A stretch of 64,000 nucleotides of DNA from Apis mellifera (Eukaryota; Arthropoda; Insecta; Hymenoptera; Apidae), in the NCBI RefSeq assembly GCF_003254395.2, contig NC_037649.1, positions 5,055,032 to 5,119,031 of the forward strand. The letters run 5' to 3'. The notes beneath the pieces are model-generated. The model was given only the letters and a program-made list of their open reading frames with translations, had not been told where the DNA came from and ran no database searches. The position numbers and the translations under genes are program-made. Below are positions 24,790-39,100 of the stretch, piece after piece; position 1 is the first letter of the stretch, and every line of letters starts with the position of its first letter.

Positions 24790-27327
24790 GTGAGTCGTGA
24801 TCATTCCATTTTTCATTTAGATCTTCTTATTCGGGAAACGAAGAGTTTCTTGACCTCAAAAAGAGGTAATCTAAATGGGGACTAATTTTACTCGATAATC
24901 GTACAGTTGAAATTGTTTTTTTTCTGGAATAGATAACTGATATTGTACTATTCTTGTTCATATTGATTACAGTAAATTATTTGAAAAAAGAATTATCTTT
25001 ATTAGTCTCATACAGTAGAATACGGTTGAAAATTTCCATTAAACATCTCCCCTAGAAATTGTTAATTTAATTGTTGAAAGAATACATTGGAAAATTCTTG
25101 ATATCTTGCTGGTGGTCTATTACAAAAAACCGTAGGAACAAGATTCCATTGGACTGTGACCGCACGTACGATAAAACGATGTACCTCTTCCAAACTAGTC
25201 GCCAGCCTTTTTTTACAACTCGGCATTCCCGAAGCGAAGATTGGCGTTGATTGGATGCACCGTTATGCCGGAATGAGACAATATGAATTACGAGCAATTT
25301 CGCGAGCCAACTTTAACAGAGGCAAAGAGGGAGGAGGACCCACACTACGAGGCGAAAGAGTTAAGTGGCGGATGTTCTAAGCGATCTTGTCACAATCCTT
25401 CCTTTCCGTATCTCTCTCTTTTTTCTTTTTTTTCCCTCCATAGCCTTGGAACGTGGCAAAACCAATCCAACATCATCATTCCTCTTCTGTTCTCGTAAAA
25501 ACGATTGATTGCCAATTCATCGAATCGACGCGGTTAGATTCTATCGATCGCAATCTCTCCATTTCTCCTCCCTCCCAATGTTGTCAGGGGTTGTCCAGCT
25601 CCAGGGGAATCAAATTGGGACATGCCTTTCCACGAGAAGAGTGGCTCTTCGGTTTCAATGAGTGGGGATGGAGCACACCCTCGAAGGGAAACGTTAACCG
25701 CTTCTCGTAACCGAAAGGCTGTTGAAAGTAAGGGCGATAATAATCGAGATCTTTGTTATACATCTTTGACTTCCTGACACTCTCCTTTCAAACAGGATCC
25801 TTTTATTAACACCTGTTTTTTGGTGGATTGTGAATAGAGAATAAAATAGATGTCGTTTAAACTTGAACAAAAATCTTAAGAATCTTTTTTACACGATTCG
25901 GAAGAAACGAAAGTAAAAGTTTTTAAGGAACGAATAGAATAGATAAAACTTTAAAATGATTAAATTTATACATCGAATCGAAGATAATTTATGAAAATCT
26001 CGATGATATCTGATTGTAATCGTGAAAATATCAGAATATCGAATCTTATTTTCGCGTGGAATGAATAAATCATGATAGGGTAGGCATCGATGCTAAGCTT
26101 AAACACTTGAACAGGGGACTTTTTCAAAGATTCTCTTTTTTTCTTCACAAGATCGGAGAGGAAAAGTTATCAAAGAGATCAAAGTGTCTCCAAAGATGTT
26201 TCAAGATGAAAGAAAACTTGTCAAATTGATAAATTGACGGTAGGCAGATGTTCGAGGCACGCTTGGCAACGCGGAAGAGGAAGGATCGATCGTCAAAGGG
26301 CAAACGATAATAACATCATTCACCCTCCTCTTGTTTTGCATATCGCCACACGATCGCACCCCAATGAAAGCTTCCAACTCCTCTTCCAACTCTCCTTAAA
26401 AAACCTATCGCAAGAATAAGCCCGCGTTCAGCTCGATCTAACCCAAGATCTTTGCCATACATGATGAAGCAGATAGATGATAACAAGCCGGTACGATCTC
26501 ATGTTGAATCAGATTTTCTTTTATGTTCGTTCATTAACATTATATAATTGGAGAATATATTCTACTTAAAGATTAGTAATTAAATTTTATTAACATTTAT
26601 TTTAGAATAAATGTTATTTATTTTATCTCAAAATTTGAAATTATATTATAAACATGTTAATTTAAAGAGTCTGTATTTTCCGTGAAATGGAATGTATCTC
26701 ACAATCAAGTCTTTCAGATTAGAAAAGATTAAACTGTTTCTACAGAATTTTTTTTAATGAAATGAAAAATGCATCATTATGTCAATTAAAGGTATCCAAA
26801 ATCTGTATAAACTATATATCTGAAACGAATATCATATTTAAACTAAATTAACCATGACAAAATAAATATTATTTATATAAATCGTGAAGAAACGAATTTC
26901 CTTCTTCAAAAGAGGTGGCGCGAAAAAAGTAAGTCGTTATCAACGGATAAAGTGCAATTAGAATGGAAAATTAATCGTATTTCTCGTACATTGATTTACG
27001 CTCCCGCTCGTTTCAAAAGCGAAAAATAATTTGAATGCCACAGAAGTTGGATCGATTCGATCGTGGAAGAAACGGTGTGAAACCGTGCCGTGCGGCACTC
27101 TCGATAAGGGGACGATAATCTTAAAGGATTGGGATTGGAATTGGATCAACGCACTATAATTGTCAGGCTAATTAGAGCCGCGGTTGAAATTGCTACATTT
27201 ACAGTCGGCGTTATCGTTTCACAATACGTTTACCAGCTTATTTATCGCCATCGTTAATTATTGTTCGCCGCTGTTCCATCGAGATATTATCGGCGTATGT
27301 ACAAAACGATCCAACTGCTGTTCAACT

Positions 27328-27351
27328 GCCGCCGCCGCCGCAGCAGCAGCA
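27328..27351. repeat. Compound trinucleotide run, GCC then CAG
   Basis: GCCGCCGCCGCC is followed directly by GCAGCAGCAGCA in intron 1. It gives a short alanine run in one chance frame, but nothing else suggests coding. Confidence 0.9.
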
Positions 27352-28978
27352 AAGATTCCATCTCCACGGTGTTCCAGGCTGCCTGCCCACCGCGTCGTGC
27401 GATCTCTTTCCAATTATTATCGCTAAACTCGACTTTTAGATAAACATCGGATATCCTATATTCTCGTAAATTTCTCCTAATTCCGCCTAAGTCAAACCTT
27501 TGGGACAATTACGTCGCAGGTAATTGGCTCTTAGATCGATCGAATGATCGCCCCCCTTCTTCCTCGATCGGCCAATTATTAAGACATTACCCGTATCAAA
27601 ATCGGTTTAGAATGCTCGAAAAAATAAGGAGGGAGTATTGTATAATTAGTAATATCTATGAAATGATCGGATATGAAGTTAAACTTGTCCCCTTCGAGCC
27701 GAGTGAAAGCGTATTAAGCACAATCGAATCGATTTTGCTATAGTATGGATACGGATGAATTTGTGGAAGCAAGCATTTTAAAGAAGAATCTTAAGAACAC
27801 GTCATATATCTCGTTTTAATGTTTCTCATTTCTGAGGAATTGAAAACACTGGAAGCAATGATGAGAAAAGGCGAGAAGAAAAAATGTAAAGTCTGTTCAT
27901 CTAAACAATTGTGGACAAAAATTGCGAATCATGTCGAGAATATTATTGCAAAGGAGGATAATTAATCGATTTAATTTTATTTATATAATAAATAATAGTA
28001 AAAATGTAGAAGAGCCTATATGATAAAATAGATGTATAAGAAGTATAAGTATAGTAATATTTAAGAATAAATGTGAGTTAAAAAGTGCATATATGCTTTT
28101 CCTTACTGTCTTACTGAAAGAAAAAGTTTTTGTTTCGAATCTTTTATTTCTTCGTTTCTTGTAGAAGAACTTTTCTGAAGCTACGTGACAAAAGATATTT
28201 CGAGATTGTAGATAAAGCTGGTTAACGTATCGAAGATAAATATTTTCATCGCGAAGAAAAGACTGAGATGTTCTATCGATCCACCGTGAATAATAACACG
28301 TTGCAAGGGAGGAGTCAATTTCTCGGGATCGTGATCCAGAAGGGTGAAGAGTTTACCGAGGGTCGCCGTAATCAAGCCAACCTTGGCGCGTTCGATGCCA
28401 AGGCAAACTTTATCAAAGCCTTTGCTCAAAAATCTTCCTCCAAGAAAATCGACATTTAATTAAACGATCATCCTCTTATATGACAAAAATAACAAATATC
28501 ATCATCAAAATCAATATTTCGAAACAAAATATATTTTAAGTATCCATGTGAAAAATTTACATACGTTGGATCTCAAGGAAAAATATTGGTCAATCATTTT
28601 ATCGAGAAGATATTCTGTTCTCTCTTTATTTTCTATTACTTTGCTCCAAGTCTTCCATTCTCTCCGCTTCCACGTTAAACAAGACATTCTATTCCATACC
28701 TGATACGACAGAAGAACAATGTCGTAACAACGTAACCACGATAAGAGTCACATCTCAAGAGACAATGTTCTCCCGTCTTTGATTATAAACACGTTTGTGA
28801 ATCTCGTGGATGCATAAACAACGTACTCCATTACACACACGGGGGAGGGAGAGGGAGAAGGAAGGAAGGAAGAGGGAGTGAAACCTTGCTTCGTTTTATT
28901 GCGGATATTATGCCAGGAACACGCATATTTGCGATACGTTTTCCGCTTGAACGTGAAACACGATCTTGAAGCGGGTGT

Positions 28979-29007
28979 ACACACATACACACACACATAC
29001 ACACACG
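28979..29007. repeat. Interrupted (CA)n / ACACAT microsatellite
   Basis: Alternating ACACACAT and ACACAC tracts in ko intron 1. Confidence 0.9.
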
Positions 29008-30309
29008 TACGCGTACAACGATAACGTGCAATCTCAGCCCTGGATGCAACGAGGAATCGTGTTACCTCTGGTTACCACCGTAACCGGAAATGGATTGTAA
29101 ATAGGAGTAAAACCACCGGATTAATATAAACATCACGACGGAAGAAAGTGTATTCGAGTTGGAAAAATGAATTTCCTCTAGACTTTAAGATTCACAAGAT
29201 TCGAAAAATAAATTCTCCATCGAAAACACGAGAATTAGAATGTAATAATTCATTTTAAAGCCATCGATCCTATCCGAATTTGGATTAATGAATAATTCAG
29301 TATTCTATAAATGTTCGTAGAGATCGTTTCAAAATCATTATTACGAACAAAGGAATTTTCTTTGATTGAAAAAAACAAACCTATTAAATGACTCGAACCG
29401 AATATTATGAATTCCATCATTACGATTTTTTTTTTTTCTGATACGCTCAACTTAACGTTTATAGGCTATTAATAGTAAAGAAATTTCTAAAACCGTTAGC
29501 GAGGTAACGATAAGCGTACCCTCGTACCCCCTATCGATCTATGCAAATTTTGTATCGACAATCCCACGCGGATATACAATATCGAGTGGGTACAATTCGC
29601 CGATAAACACCCGTATACTTATGCAATAACGAAACTTCCATTGTTTATGCATTCGAGTGACATCCGGTTAACGGTAGCTCGTTCGAGAATTAATGCCGAA
29701 GGAACAGGATAACATTGTGAAATTCGGGCGCGACAGATAGACGATACACGTCATCCTTAATACCTGCTACGTTCACCAACAAACTCGTGTATATATATAT
29801 ACACGCAAGCATTGCGCAACAGTACCGCATACCGTATATTATACATGCAAGACGCGCGTAGATCACATTCCACGTTGTGCCTCGCATCCGAAATATGCCG
29901 CTGCACCGTCTACGGTTAGAGGCTTCTAACCATCCGAACCGTCCACCGTGAAAATTGTATTAACGGTCCATTTAGAGATGTTTCGAGAAGTTGGTATCTC
30001 GACATCGTGAGTTGGCAGCGCACGAGGAGATCGGGTTTCTTCGAAGTGTTGCGACAGGTGGAGCTCGATACTTGGTGGACCGCGCATGCGTAGAAACGTT
30101 TTCACCATTAATTTTCATTTCAAGAACGAATTCTTTCGAGTTTCTTCTCTTTTTTTTCCACACTCCAATTACTACAGAATTAAAATAATCCTTTCAAATC
30201 TTCTCAAAGAAGGTTACATACGCACAATTATACTTCCATCGAGAAACAAATATATCGCAATTGTTAAATTAAAAGTATCTTTCTTTAAGTGGCAAACGAT
30301 AAGACGATT

Positions 30310-30860
30310 ATAATTTGCAGGACGGGAGGGCCTCGTTCCCGGAGCCTATCCTGGAAATAGTATTCCCCGGCAACCGGTAGAGCAAGTATCGCCCGTTCGA
30401 GAACGCGTGTACGACTCGATCGCACGTGCACGTTTTGCTTTCCGTGGAAAGGGTTTGGTAAGCGGCGTAAAGCGAGTCGTAAAGATGCAATGCACAACCG
30501 CGGCCGAGTTCCTCGTTTCCGCGGCGGGCATTCGCTTCGCGCAAAGCGACCGTGAAATATGCATAAAGATAAGGGACGTCCTCTCCTCGAGCGAGAGAAC
30601 CGCTCCTCCTCGATTACCGGCCGTGGAGGAGGCCCCCAAGGCGATTTAGGATCCGCTCGTGCTGATACGCGCGCTCTGCTCTCTCTCTCTCTTTCTCTCT
30701 CCCTCTTCGTGGTGTCAGTTTGAGCAACAATGCCTCTCGCGAACAATACAATGGGCCCCATATATCTCGGCCAAGCTTTGCGCGAGCTAAGCCCTGCCTT
30801 GGGGAGGAAGAAGATGGAGGATGGCGCGGTAAATTTCGATCCGTCCGTTCTCTTTAATTC
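30310..30860 (+). promoter_or_regulatory. CpG-rich block in ko intron 1, possible internal promoter
   Basis: A block of about 550 bases that is clearly richer in GC and CpG than its surroundings. It ends with a CT tract, a TCAGTT initiator-like site (30715-30720) and the candidate alternative exon. Open frames exist on both strands because AT-rich stop codons are scarce here, and none has a recognised domain. A promoter role is inferred from composition and the downstream ATG and donor only. Confidence 0.3.
30719..30828 (+). CDS. Possible alternative first or 5' exon of ko (ATG at 30730)
   Basis: A long CT tract (30679-30707) leads to GGTGTCAG|TTTGAG, which reads either as an acceptor or as an insect initiator-like TCAGTT. 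An ATG in a CAACAATG context at 30730 opens MPLANNTMGPIYLGQALREL and continues to a plausible donor at 30829 (GCG|GTAAAT). ATG to donor is exactly 33 codons, phase 0, matching the phase of exon 2. TGA lies in frame just upstream (30721). Without splicing the frame stops at 30877-30879. Included as a normal cassette between exons 1 and 2 it would run into a stop, so it makes sense only as an alternative 5' exon. The peptide has no homology that I recognise. Speculative, but the phase, context and splice signals agree. Confidence 0.3.
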
Positions 30861-33113
30861 GGGGATGTTGTATCGTTAGCGAGTATTGTCGAGAATGATT
30901 ATCGGAAACGGGGGACGAAGTGTAATGTCAAGTAATAAATCGTCTTGCCGATTTTAATAATTTACAATAATTGTTGAATACGTAATACACTTATGTTTGG
31001 AAGAATAGTTTATTTTGTTATAAATAGGAATAAAAGAGTATAAACTCGTAGAGATAATGTTCGACACTTGTGTTATTACTTATTGGATAATAAGTTGGAA
31101 TAATTAATAACGAGAATGATGAGAATAAGAATGCATACGAGATATCACAATAATACTTCCGGTAACGGATCTCGAAAGAGATGCAAACGAGCGTATTCCT
31201 TTCGTATTACCGTTATTACGTCTGGTCGTGTTGCTTCACAGCTGCAAGCCGATCACTCCTCGTAGATCTGGAGTGTGGAGACAGAACGCTCGGTCGATGA
31301 AGGATTTCGGTTCCGGAGGTGGACGCGTAAAACGGTCCACCTAATTTGCATAAGTAACATCGGTGTGCATATAAGAAAGGACACTTTGGCCAGTCTGTTT
31401 TACGCGGCGATGCGTGTATTCTAATTATTGGATTTCTAGATCTTTCGAGCAATTGCAATTCTGGTCGATCCGTGAGAGGATATATATCATAAAATGACCG
31501 TTATTACGATAACGTTGATCCAACGTTACCTTGAAGATGGCCGATGCAGCAATCGAGCTCGACACTTTCCATCCGCGTGGCGGATTTCTGCAAAAAACAC
31601 CGTGCTTTGTGCCGGCCTTCTCCGCCCATAACCGCAATGTAACCAAGGATACCGGTTTGTTACATTCACTTCTTTACAATCTCGACTTTGGAGCCCAGAC
31701 TTTGGACTATGTTCGATCGACGAACATTTTCCGTCGGAACATCGTCGAAACATTTGGACCAAGACGACGAGTGATCGTTCTTTACATTCTCAGATCTCCG
31801 ATTCCTCGCATCGAAAACAATCTTTGGAATATTGGGATAATTATTGGATCTTTTTACGAATGATTGGATTTAATTTTTTCTCTCTCTCTCTTTTTTTATC
31901 GTCATTCTCTGTTCGCTATTCAGAATAAGACTTTCCAGATGATCGAATTCTGAATTTTCATCATTCTCCATGATCTATTTGCTAATTGAAACAATTGGCT
32001 GAAAAAGATGAAAATATAACGATTCGTACGATGCGAAATTTTATCCAATATAATTCAAAGTTAAATTAAATCTTTTCATATCCTCCCAGGATTTTCCTTT
32101 CTTTGTATTATCTTTTATTTTACGCAAACTTTGTCGTTCTCGACGACGATGAAATAAGACTAACTGAAATTCCATGCTCTTGAGGATACACGTTGCAACC
32201 GATCCCCCAACCGCAGCTACATATAAATATCGCGCCTCATGGATCGTAGAAGAATATTATATCCGAGAAGATCGTAAAATCACATTTGGAACGTTTCTAT
32301 ATCAGCGAAAACGCGGGGGAGGGGAAGCAGGAGAAGGCTTTACATCGCCCGGAAAATCGTTCCTTTTTATTGCATTTCACTTCGCGCCAACTTTTTCCAC
32401 CGACGATTAGAAGCGTGAAGACTCCCGTGTTCTAAGGCCGCAAGAAAGCGAAATAAACCGGGTAAACAGACGAGACCGTTTTAAAGGCACAACTTTCAAA
32501 CGCGCCTCCTCCCCTCCCTCCGAACACCTCTCTGCGAAACGCGAGCGAGGGGAAGGGGATAATTGGCAGAGCAAATTTCTTCATCAAACATACAATTTTC
32601 CGCGAGCATTAATCAAATCGCGCTTGCGATCGCGAACGCGCTTCTTAATATGCCGTTCAACGTATCCCGGCTTCCGATCGAGTATATGTGTACAACGAGT
32701 CTCACGTGCATCGAGTTCTAATCTTACCGTTACAGCCACGCTAAAGCGACAGAGGCGATAAACGGAGGAGGAAAGTGGATCCTGATTAAAGATATTAATT
32801 AAGAAAAAGATCGGTTCTACGGTAGGAAGCCTGAAGTCTTCCCGATTGAGATTGAGATTGCCCGTGGCGGTGTAATGCATCATCCTATCGAATGATCTTG
32901 AGGAAACGTAACTATTCCGTAACTTGCACTCGTGTTGTTATTACAAAGTGTTCGAGCAATTGTGAAGCGTTAAAAGTATTATACTGATGATTCTAATAAG
33001 AATTTTCTAAGTTTCGAAACGGATGAGGAATGCTTTCGTGATTAATTATGGAATTATCTTCGACTGTCATCGTATCGCGAAACGTTAAAAAATTATTTGT
33101 TCCGGGAAAAAGT

Positions 33114-33134
33114 AAGAAGAAGAAGAAGAAGAAG
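33114..33134. repeat. (GAA)n microsatellite
   Basis: Seven GAA units in intron 1. A similar GAA run is at 5783-5803, and an interrupted GGA run lies at 41236-41259. Confidence 0.95.
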
Positions 33135-36100
33135 ATGTTCGATGTTTCAGGAGATACGATATCGAAAGGAAATTTTCACTTGCTTCGTCTCTATCTCGTA
33201 GCTGTTGTGTCGTAAATCAATATGGCCATGTAGAGACGCGACTTTTATCACTCGGCTCGCAAGAACTTGTTTATCCGCGGGATGCCCATTCACCTTTCAG
33301 CCAGTGTCTTCCTTTATTTGTTTGCCAATTTAATTGTATAAAAATTAAGTAATCCCCTGGTGGAGGATGCGTGTGTCTTTCCATTCCTCGAATTCTGATC
33401 CCCCAGTTTCGTGTTTACGTTGACATAAAACGAGCAGGATTATCGCGTCATTGGCGTCTCCTATTGCGAAATATTCTCGTGATTAACATCAGTCAGATTA
33501 CACAAGTTGCTTAATTTTGAAGTCAAATTTTTCCTGATAATATCGTTGGTTTATATTTTAAGAATATTTAGAAATAATTATGATTCTCCTGAAACTTTAT
33601 TCGTTACAAAATTTTGATGATATAATGATGTTAAACAGAATTAAACTTTTACCAAGATAAAACTAGAACGTAATAATCTAATCGATCAAACCTCTTTTGA
33701 TTTTTCTCATAAAATTCCTTCTCAGATAAATTCACCAATTTAAATTTATAATGTTCAGATTCAGATAGAGATAAAAATCGTAGAAAAATGTTAGAATCCG
33801 ATGAATAATGAGAAATGATGGCGAGAGGATTAAACTCGTATTTCGTAAATTTATTAACCGGAATCTGGTTGATAAAACGATAATGGCGGAAAGATCGACG
33901 CCAATGTCGGATACGTAGTTACACCCGGTTAGATACCCCCTCGATCCGCATTGCGTTCGCGCGAACGCGCACGCTGCACGCGGTATTAGCATATAAATTA
34001 TGTTATCGTGATTTATGTTATTTATGTCGTGCGTGCCCACGCGGATATCGGAGGGAAGCTGAGGGGGGAGGGGCTATTGATTAAAATTCGACACTGATCA
34101 GATCTGAAAGTGTATCCAAGCGAGGTGAAATATCTCGATTTTCCATCGACTTTCCAACGATTTCAAGGAAATGACTGGCTCTCCTTAACCAAGATCTAAG
34201 AAAGGAACTTACTTTCGTCAACGGTTTATCAAATTTTTACAATTTCTCTTGTCGTCGATCGATAATTGATCGACTCGATGACAATCTGTGTCAAATTTAT
34301 AGAGTGAGGCAAAATTTATCTAAATTTTCTAAATTAAGTGAAAATTAACTTGGATATATTTTTTCCTCGCGAGATAATGAATCTAACACTTTCACCGAGT
34401 GGTTGGCTCGAACGAATCTTTTTTTTTTTTTTAAAGAAAGAAAACGTGTCTCCATTTTTGAAGAAATTGAATAAAATACTTGGACAAATATCGGCTTGCA
34501 ATATCTACCCGTTCACGATTTTCACGATTCATCCGCCCTGTTCAAAGTTACGACGATCATTCACAGAGCGCGATCATAAACAGGCGATTCCCAAGGGAAA
34601 TTCAAAAGTGGCCATTGTCAAATCTATAATCGGCCGTCCGTTTCTTCTTCGGCTCGTCGCGAATTCATACTCGGTCTTTCGTAACCGAGCCTCTAAAAGG
34701 ATAAGCATGCTCGCGAGAGCATGGCTAGCATATTGCATAATAATTAGTGGGCAGCCAACGACCGTATATACCCTGTACAGTGAATTGCCGCAAGTTCATT
34801 GCCGGCGAAGAAATAGCAATATAAACGTAACGTGCAACAGGAACAGCGAGCCGATTAGCAACGCCATTGCAAGAGCCCTCAACCTCTTCCCCTCGTCCCT
34901 CCCCCTTCTTCTTTTTTTTTTCCACTCTTGGTGTATGTTTCCAAGTGTATACACGGTGTTACCAACGTTCTAACGTTCTCCGGTAAAAAATTTAACGGAT
35001 CGTTCTGGAGAAAAAAGTGAAACAAACACAACACGCTTGCAAATTGGAATGCAAAGATGCTCGAATCTCGTATTATATAATAGAGCTAGGGGGAGGGTTA
35101 AGAGGGGAAATAGAGCTTTAATTTAATTTAAAATTAAATTGTTACCCAGGTGTTACTCATAAAATGATATTCGAGCAATGTTTTTAAATACCGATTGAAT
35201 TAAAATTAAGAAGATACAAATATGGCGAGCTATCTGTATTGGAAAATAAAAGAAATGAAAATTATTCGAAAGATGTTACATTTGTATATCATGAACAAAT
35301 TGATCTCCAATTCTTAATAATAAAAATCGTTTAAAATAATATTATTATATTTTCTTAAAAAGATAGATTCATCTAGAAGAAGAAGAAAAAAAATCTGTCA
35401 TTTTCGTCGTCCGAAAATTTCCTTGCCTTACTGCCTTGTTATATATTGTTTGAACGGTCCATGCATTACTCGTTTTCTTCTTATTTCGTTCGAACACCCC
35501 GTATATCGCAGTTGCTGCGTTCCTTCGTACTTTTTCTTCCTTTTCCCTTTTTGCCGGGTGTTATCGTATGTAATGGCTGCTTGACGAGAACAATGATCGA
35601 ATTTACGTACTGTTTACACGGTCCCCGACTGTTTTCTTCATTCCCAGACGTGTGCATTTTTCCATCGCGACGAATTTATGCGACACGGACCCTGCTCTTG
35701 AGAATTAATTCTTTTCCGCATAGCTCGTGCTTAGAACGATTTGTCGGAAGGATCTCTCACGATTATGCTGTAAAAACCGATTGTTAACAGCGATGGGAGA
35801 ATTCAGTGGTGGGTAGTAGGTTTTTACCCTCTTGGAAAACGTGAGAATCGCCGAGTCTCGGCAAAAATGTGATGAAAAAAAAAAAATTGAACAAATCGAA
35901 TAAATATTATAACGTTGAAAGTCTGATAATTTTATTTTACAGAAGAATAACATGGAATCAAATTCTTTCGAGTCTGATAAGAAAAAGAAACCGTTTCTTG
36001 CCACGAAATCGAAGAACAATGAGGTGTTAAGGGGTTAATCGCGTTCACTCGAAGAAAGCGATGACTCGATACAACGTAAAGAAATAATATTCTTGGCGAA

Positions 36101-39100
36101 GAAATCGCTTTCTTTCTTCGTGCGCGACGGACCAAGAAAAATGGGGTTTCTGAATTTTAAGTCTCGTCTCAGGCGCCAGTTCGCAGATTACTTTCCTGAA
36201 TGGATATAAACGAGACTGATACAGATTTTCAATCGAAATATAAAATAATACTCTCAGAGAATTGAATATAAAATATGAATTTAGAAATTTTCTGTACAAA
36301 GTTCTATTAATTCTAGAAAAAAATTGATTCTAACAGGTTCATTCGTCACTTATTAAATGTACAAATGTATTAAATGTTTCTTCAATCATTGTGTCTGAGA
36401 CGATTATTTTCCAATCTTCTGGACGAAGAGGAAAGAATCGAGGAAGGGAAGAATTCCTCAGAGGAATAAGAATTGTCGACGAAAGGAAGCTTTGACGTAA
36501 TCAAAAAAGTTTCACCTGCCCAAAGAACGGAGGAGTAATCCCCCCATGAGACTGCACATGAGAAATTATTTCTCGTTATTTCTGCTGTGTTCATATGTTG
36601 AAAAACACCTTGACACGAATAAATCCGTTAAATCACAGTGTTAAGTAATATGTTAATAAAAGATGGAACGTTCTACCTTTGATCTTTACACTGTAAGAGC
36701 GATTACAAATTGTTAATATTTCTCCGGATTATTTTTAACCTTTCCATTCGGAACACCAATAAGCGTAATAATTCGTGTTGTAAGAATGTTAGATACGGAC
36801 AATTTTCCATAGAATCTTTCCTATTTTTCGACTAAATAAAATATTCCTTCATTACACGAATTTCTACGATAACGGCAGTGAATCGCATTTATTTCCCAAT
36901 TGCAAGTATTAAATTTATATACATGTGTTTCAGGCGTTAATAAACGTAGAAAGGAAAAATTAAGACGATTAATTTTCGCGAAAAGAATTATTATCCTTGC
37001 GATCTTGAGAATCACGAGAACAAATAATTAAGAAAAGAATAAAATTGATCTGTAAATCTTGGAAAAGAATCCATAGATAATGGAATTTTCATCTATGGAT
37101 GGGAAGGAAATCGGATGGAACCTTCTTGCCTCGACGAATTATATCGCACTTTAGATCGCAGCGGCACGATGGTCTCGTTTTGCGCCTGCACAGTTGAGCG
37201 ATTCCCAACGTAGGAGGATCGTACCGTGAATTTCGAGTCGTGGCGAGAAATTCGGGCATATTTTACGAAACGTGTTATAAAGGATAACTGCTTTCCTGTC
37301 TACGTGAAGGTACTTCGAAAGTGGACTCACTTGGAAACTCACTTGAAAGAATATTTCCCGTTTTCTTAGATGAACACCGATATCTTAGCCAACCTGAAAG
37401 TTTCTGGAGCTTGACAATCCGAGTAAATTACTTATTCCGGTTTCCATTTTAATAATGCAAATGCGAAGGAAGCAGCGCATTAATTAAGCCTCTCTATATC
37501 GTATATGTAAATAAAGATAGATATTTTGTAAATTGAATCTGTAAGGGATAATTTTTAAGATGCTTATTTTTAAATTATACTTCTATAACTATTTTATAAA
37601 TCGATATGTAATTCAATGAATTTTATTAAATTTTTCTTTACATAGTACATAGCCAATTTAATGCAATTCTTTTAGATCAAATTGTTAAAAATTGGAATAA
37701 TCTACAGTTTGGATTTATTATTATTACTTTTGTTATACGTATAAAAATCTTTACAGATTAAAGATCGCATTAAAATCATCCCAACTGTGAAATTACTGTG
37801 ATACAAAATTTATTTCTACCCGTCTATACTAATTTGAAAAGTTGCTTTTATCATTTTAATTTTTTATTTTTCGAGCGCAAAAACGTTGAAACGGTTTTCC
37901 AGTTACGAATTGGATGTTGTTAGCAAAAAGTCACGCCTCGAGAGCACAAGTGCCATTACGGTCGATACACGGTGGGATTATTCGGTGACGTTTCGGGGAG
38001 AAGAACGCTTTCAATCGGGGCTCCAAGTGAAAAATGTCCTGTCAGGTGCAGCGAGTCGGCCCCTGCCGAGGGTCCTTTAGTAACAGTCCGCGTTACGGAG
38101 GACGAGAACATGACGGAAAAAAAAAAAAAAACGCGAGGGTAAAACGTTTTGACTGTATTCACTGTGTGCTAAAGTGGTCGTGAGATCGATGGCACCGGAT
38201 ATTGTTAAAAAGTGCCAATTAAAAATAGACGATTTTACAGGACGAGAGAACAAAATGCTATGCTTTAAACAATATCACATACAATTTATTGCAAAAACAC
38301 TTTATGCAAATTCAAGTCAACGAGTTGCATTATATTTTGTATTAAATAATTTCATTATTGATTATTGTTTTCGTTGGTCCAATAAAAAAATTTGGAGAAA
38401 AAGAAACGTAAAATGTTCAAGTTTTATAAACTTGTTTAATCTTTTTTATAAATCTCAATCTTTATGTAAGAAAAAAAAGACATAAAGTATATAAAATAGA
38501 TACGTGTTACAATATTTTAAGAATGAAACTTAAGATTTTTATGATAATGAATGATTTATTGAAATCGTCTTTACAAGATGTCCAATTTATGATAAATAAT
38601 AATTTATCAATTACGACGAGACTATATAGATTTATATTTTTATCGTGACAGAATTAAACGTCAATCCTGTCATTAAACCAGATCGCGAATAAAATTTAAA
38701 CAAGGTTGCAACTCGTGAAAGTGCATTAAGATCAAAAAGTGTATTTGATTAATGTTTATGAAAGTGCAAAGGAAATAGATAAGCGACGACAAACATGTTT
38801 CAATTTGCCGATAACTGGAGGAAAACGTATTCTTGCTACGAGGCTAGGATCAATGGAAAGAAAGGGCAATAACCGTGTTCGCGATGGAAAAAAGACAAAC
38901 ATCATTTTCCGTTCTTATCCTAATCGTTCTTCCCGCAGAGAGAGAAAGAAAAGGAATCTATCTATCAGCAATTCTCGAACAAGTACCACGTACCATCATA
39001 TATATATATATATATAATACATTGCATAAGGAAATATCAACTTTCTATGATTATGTAAATAAAAAATGCGTTCAACATTGATTTCGATACGACTATTAAT

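Noticed and set aside
24340..24816. Minus-strand frame of 158 codons opposite ko exon 1
   Set aside because: It is the antisense shadow of the coding exon extended into low-complexity flank; the sense strand has the splice signals and the family match.
30285..30761. 158-codon minus-strand frame in the CpG-rich block
   Set aside because: It is arginine-rich with an RERERERE run from the CT repeat, so it reflects GC composition and a microsatellite rather than a protein.
34338..34973. Longest open frame in the window (211 codons, + strand)
   Set aside because: It contains phenylalanine and leucine runs from T-rich tracts, has no recognised domain, and lacks codon or splice context. It sits in ko intron 1 and looks like a chance frame.
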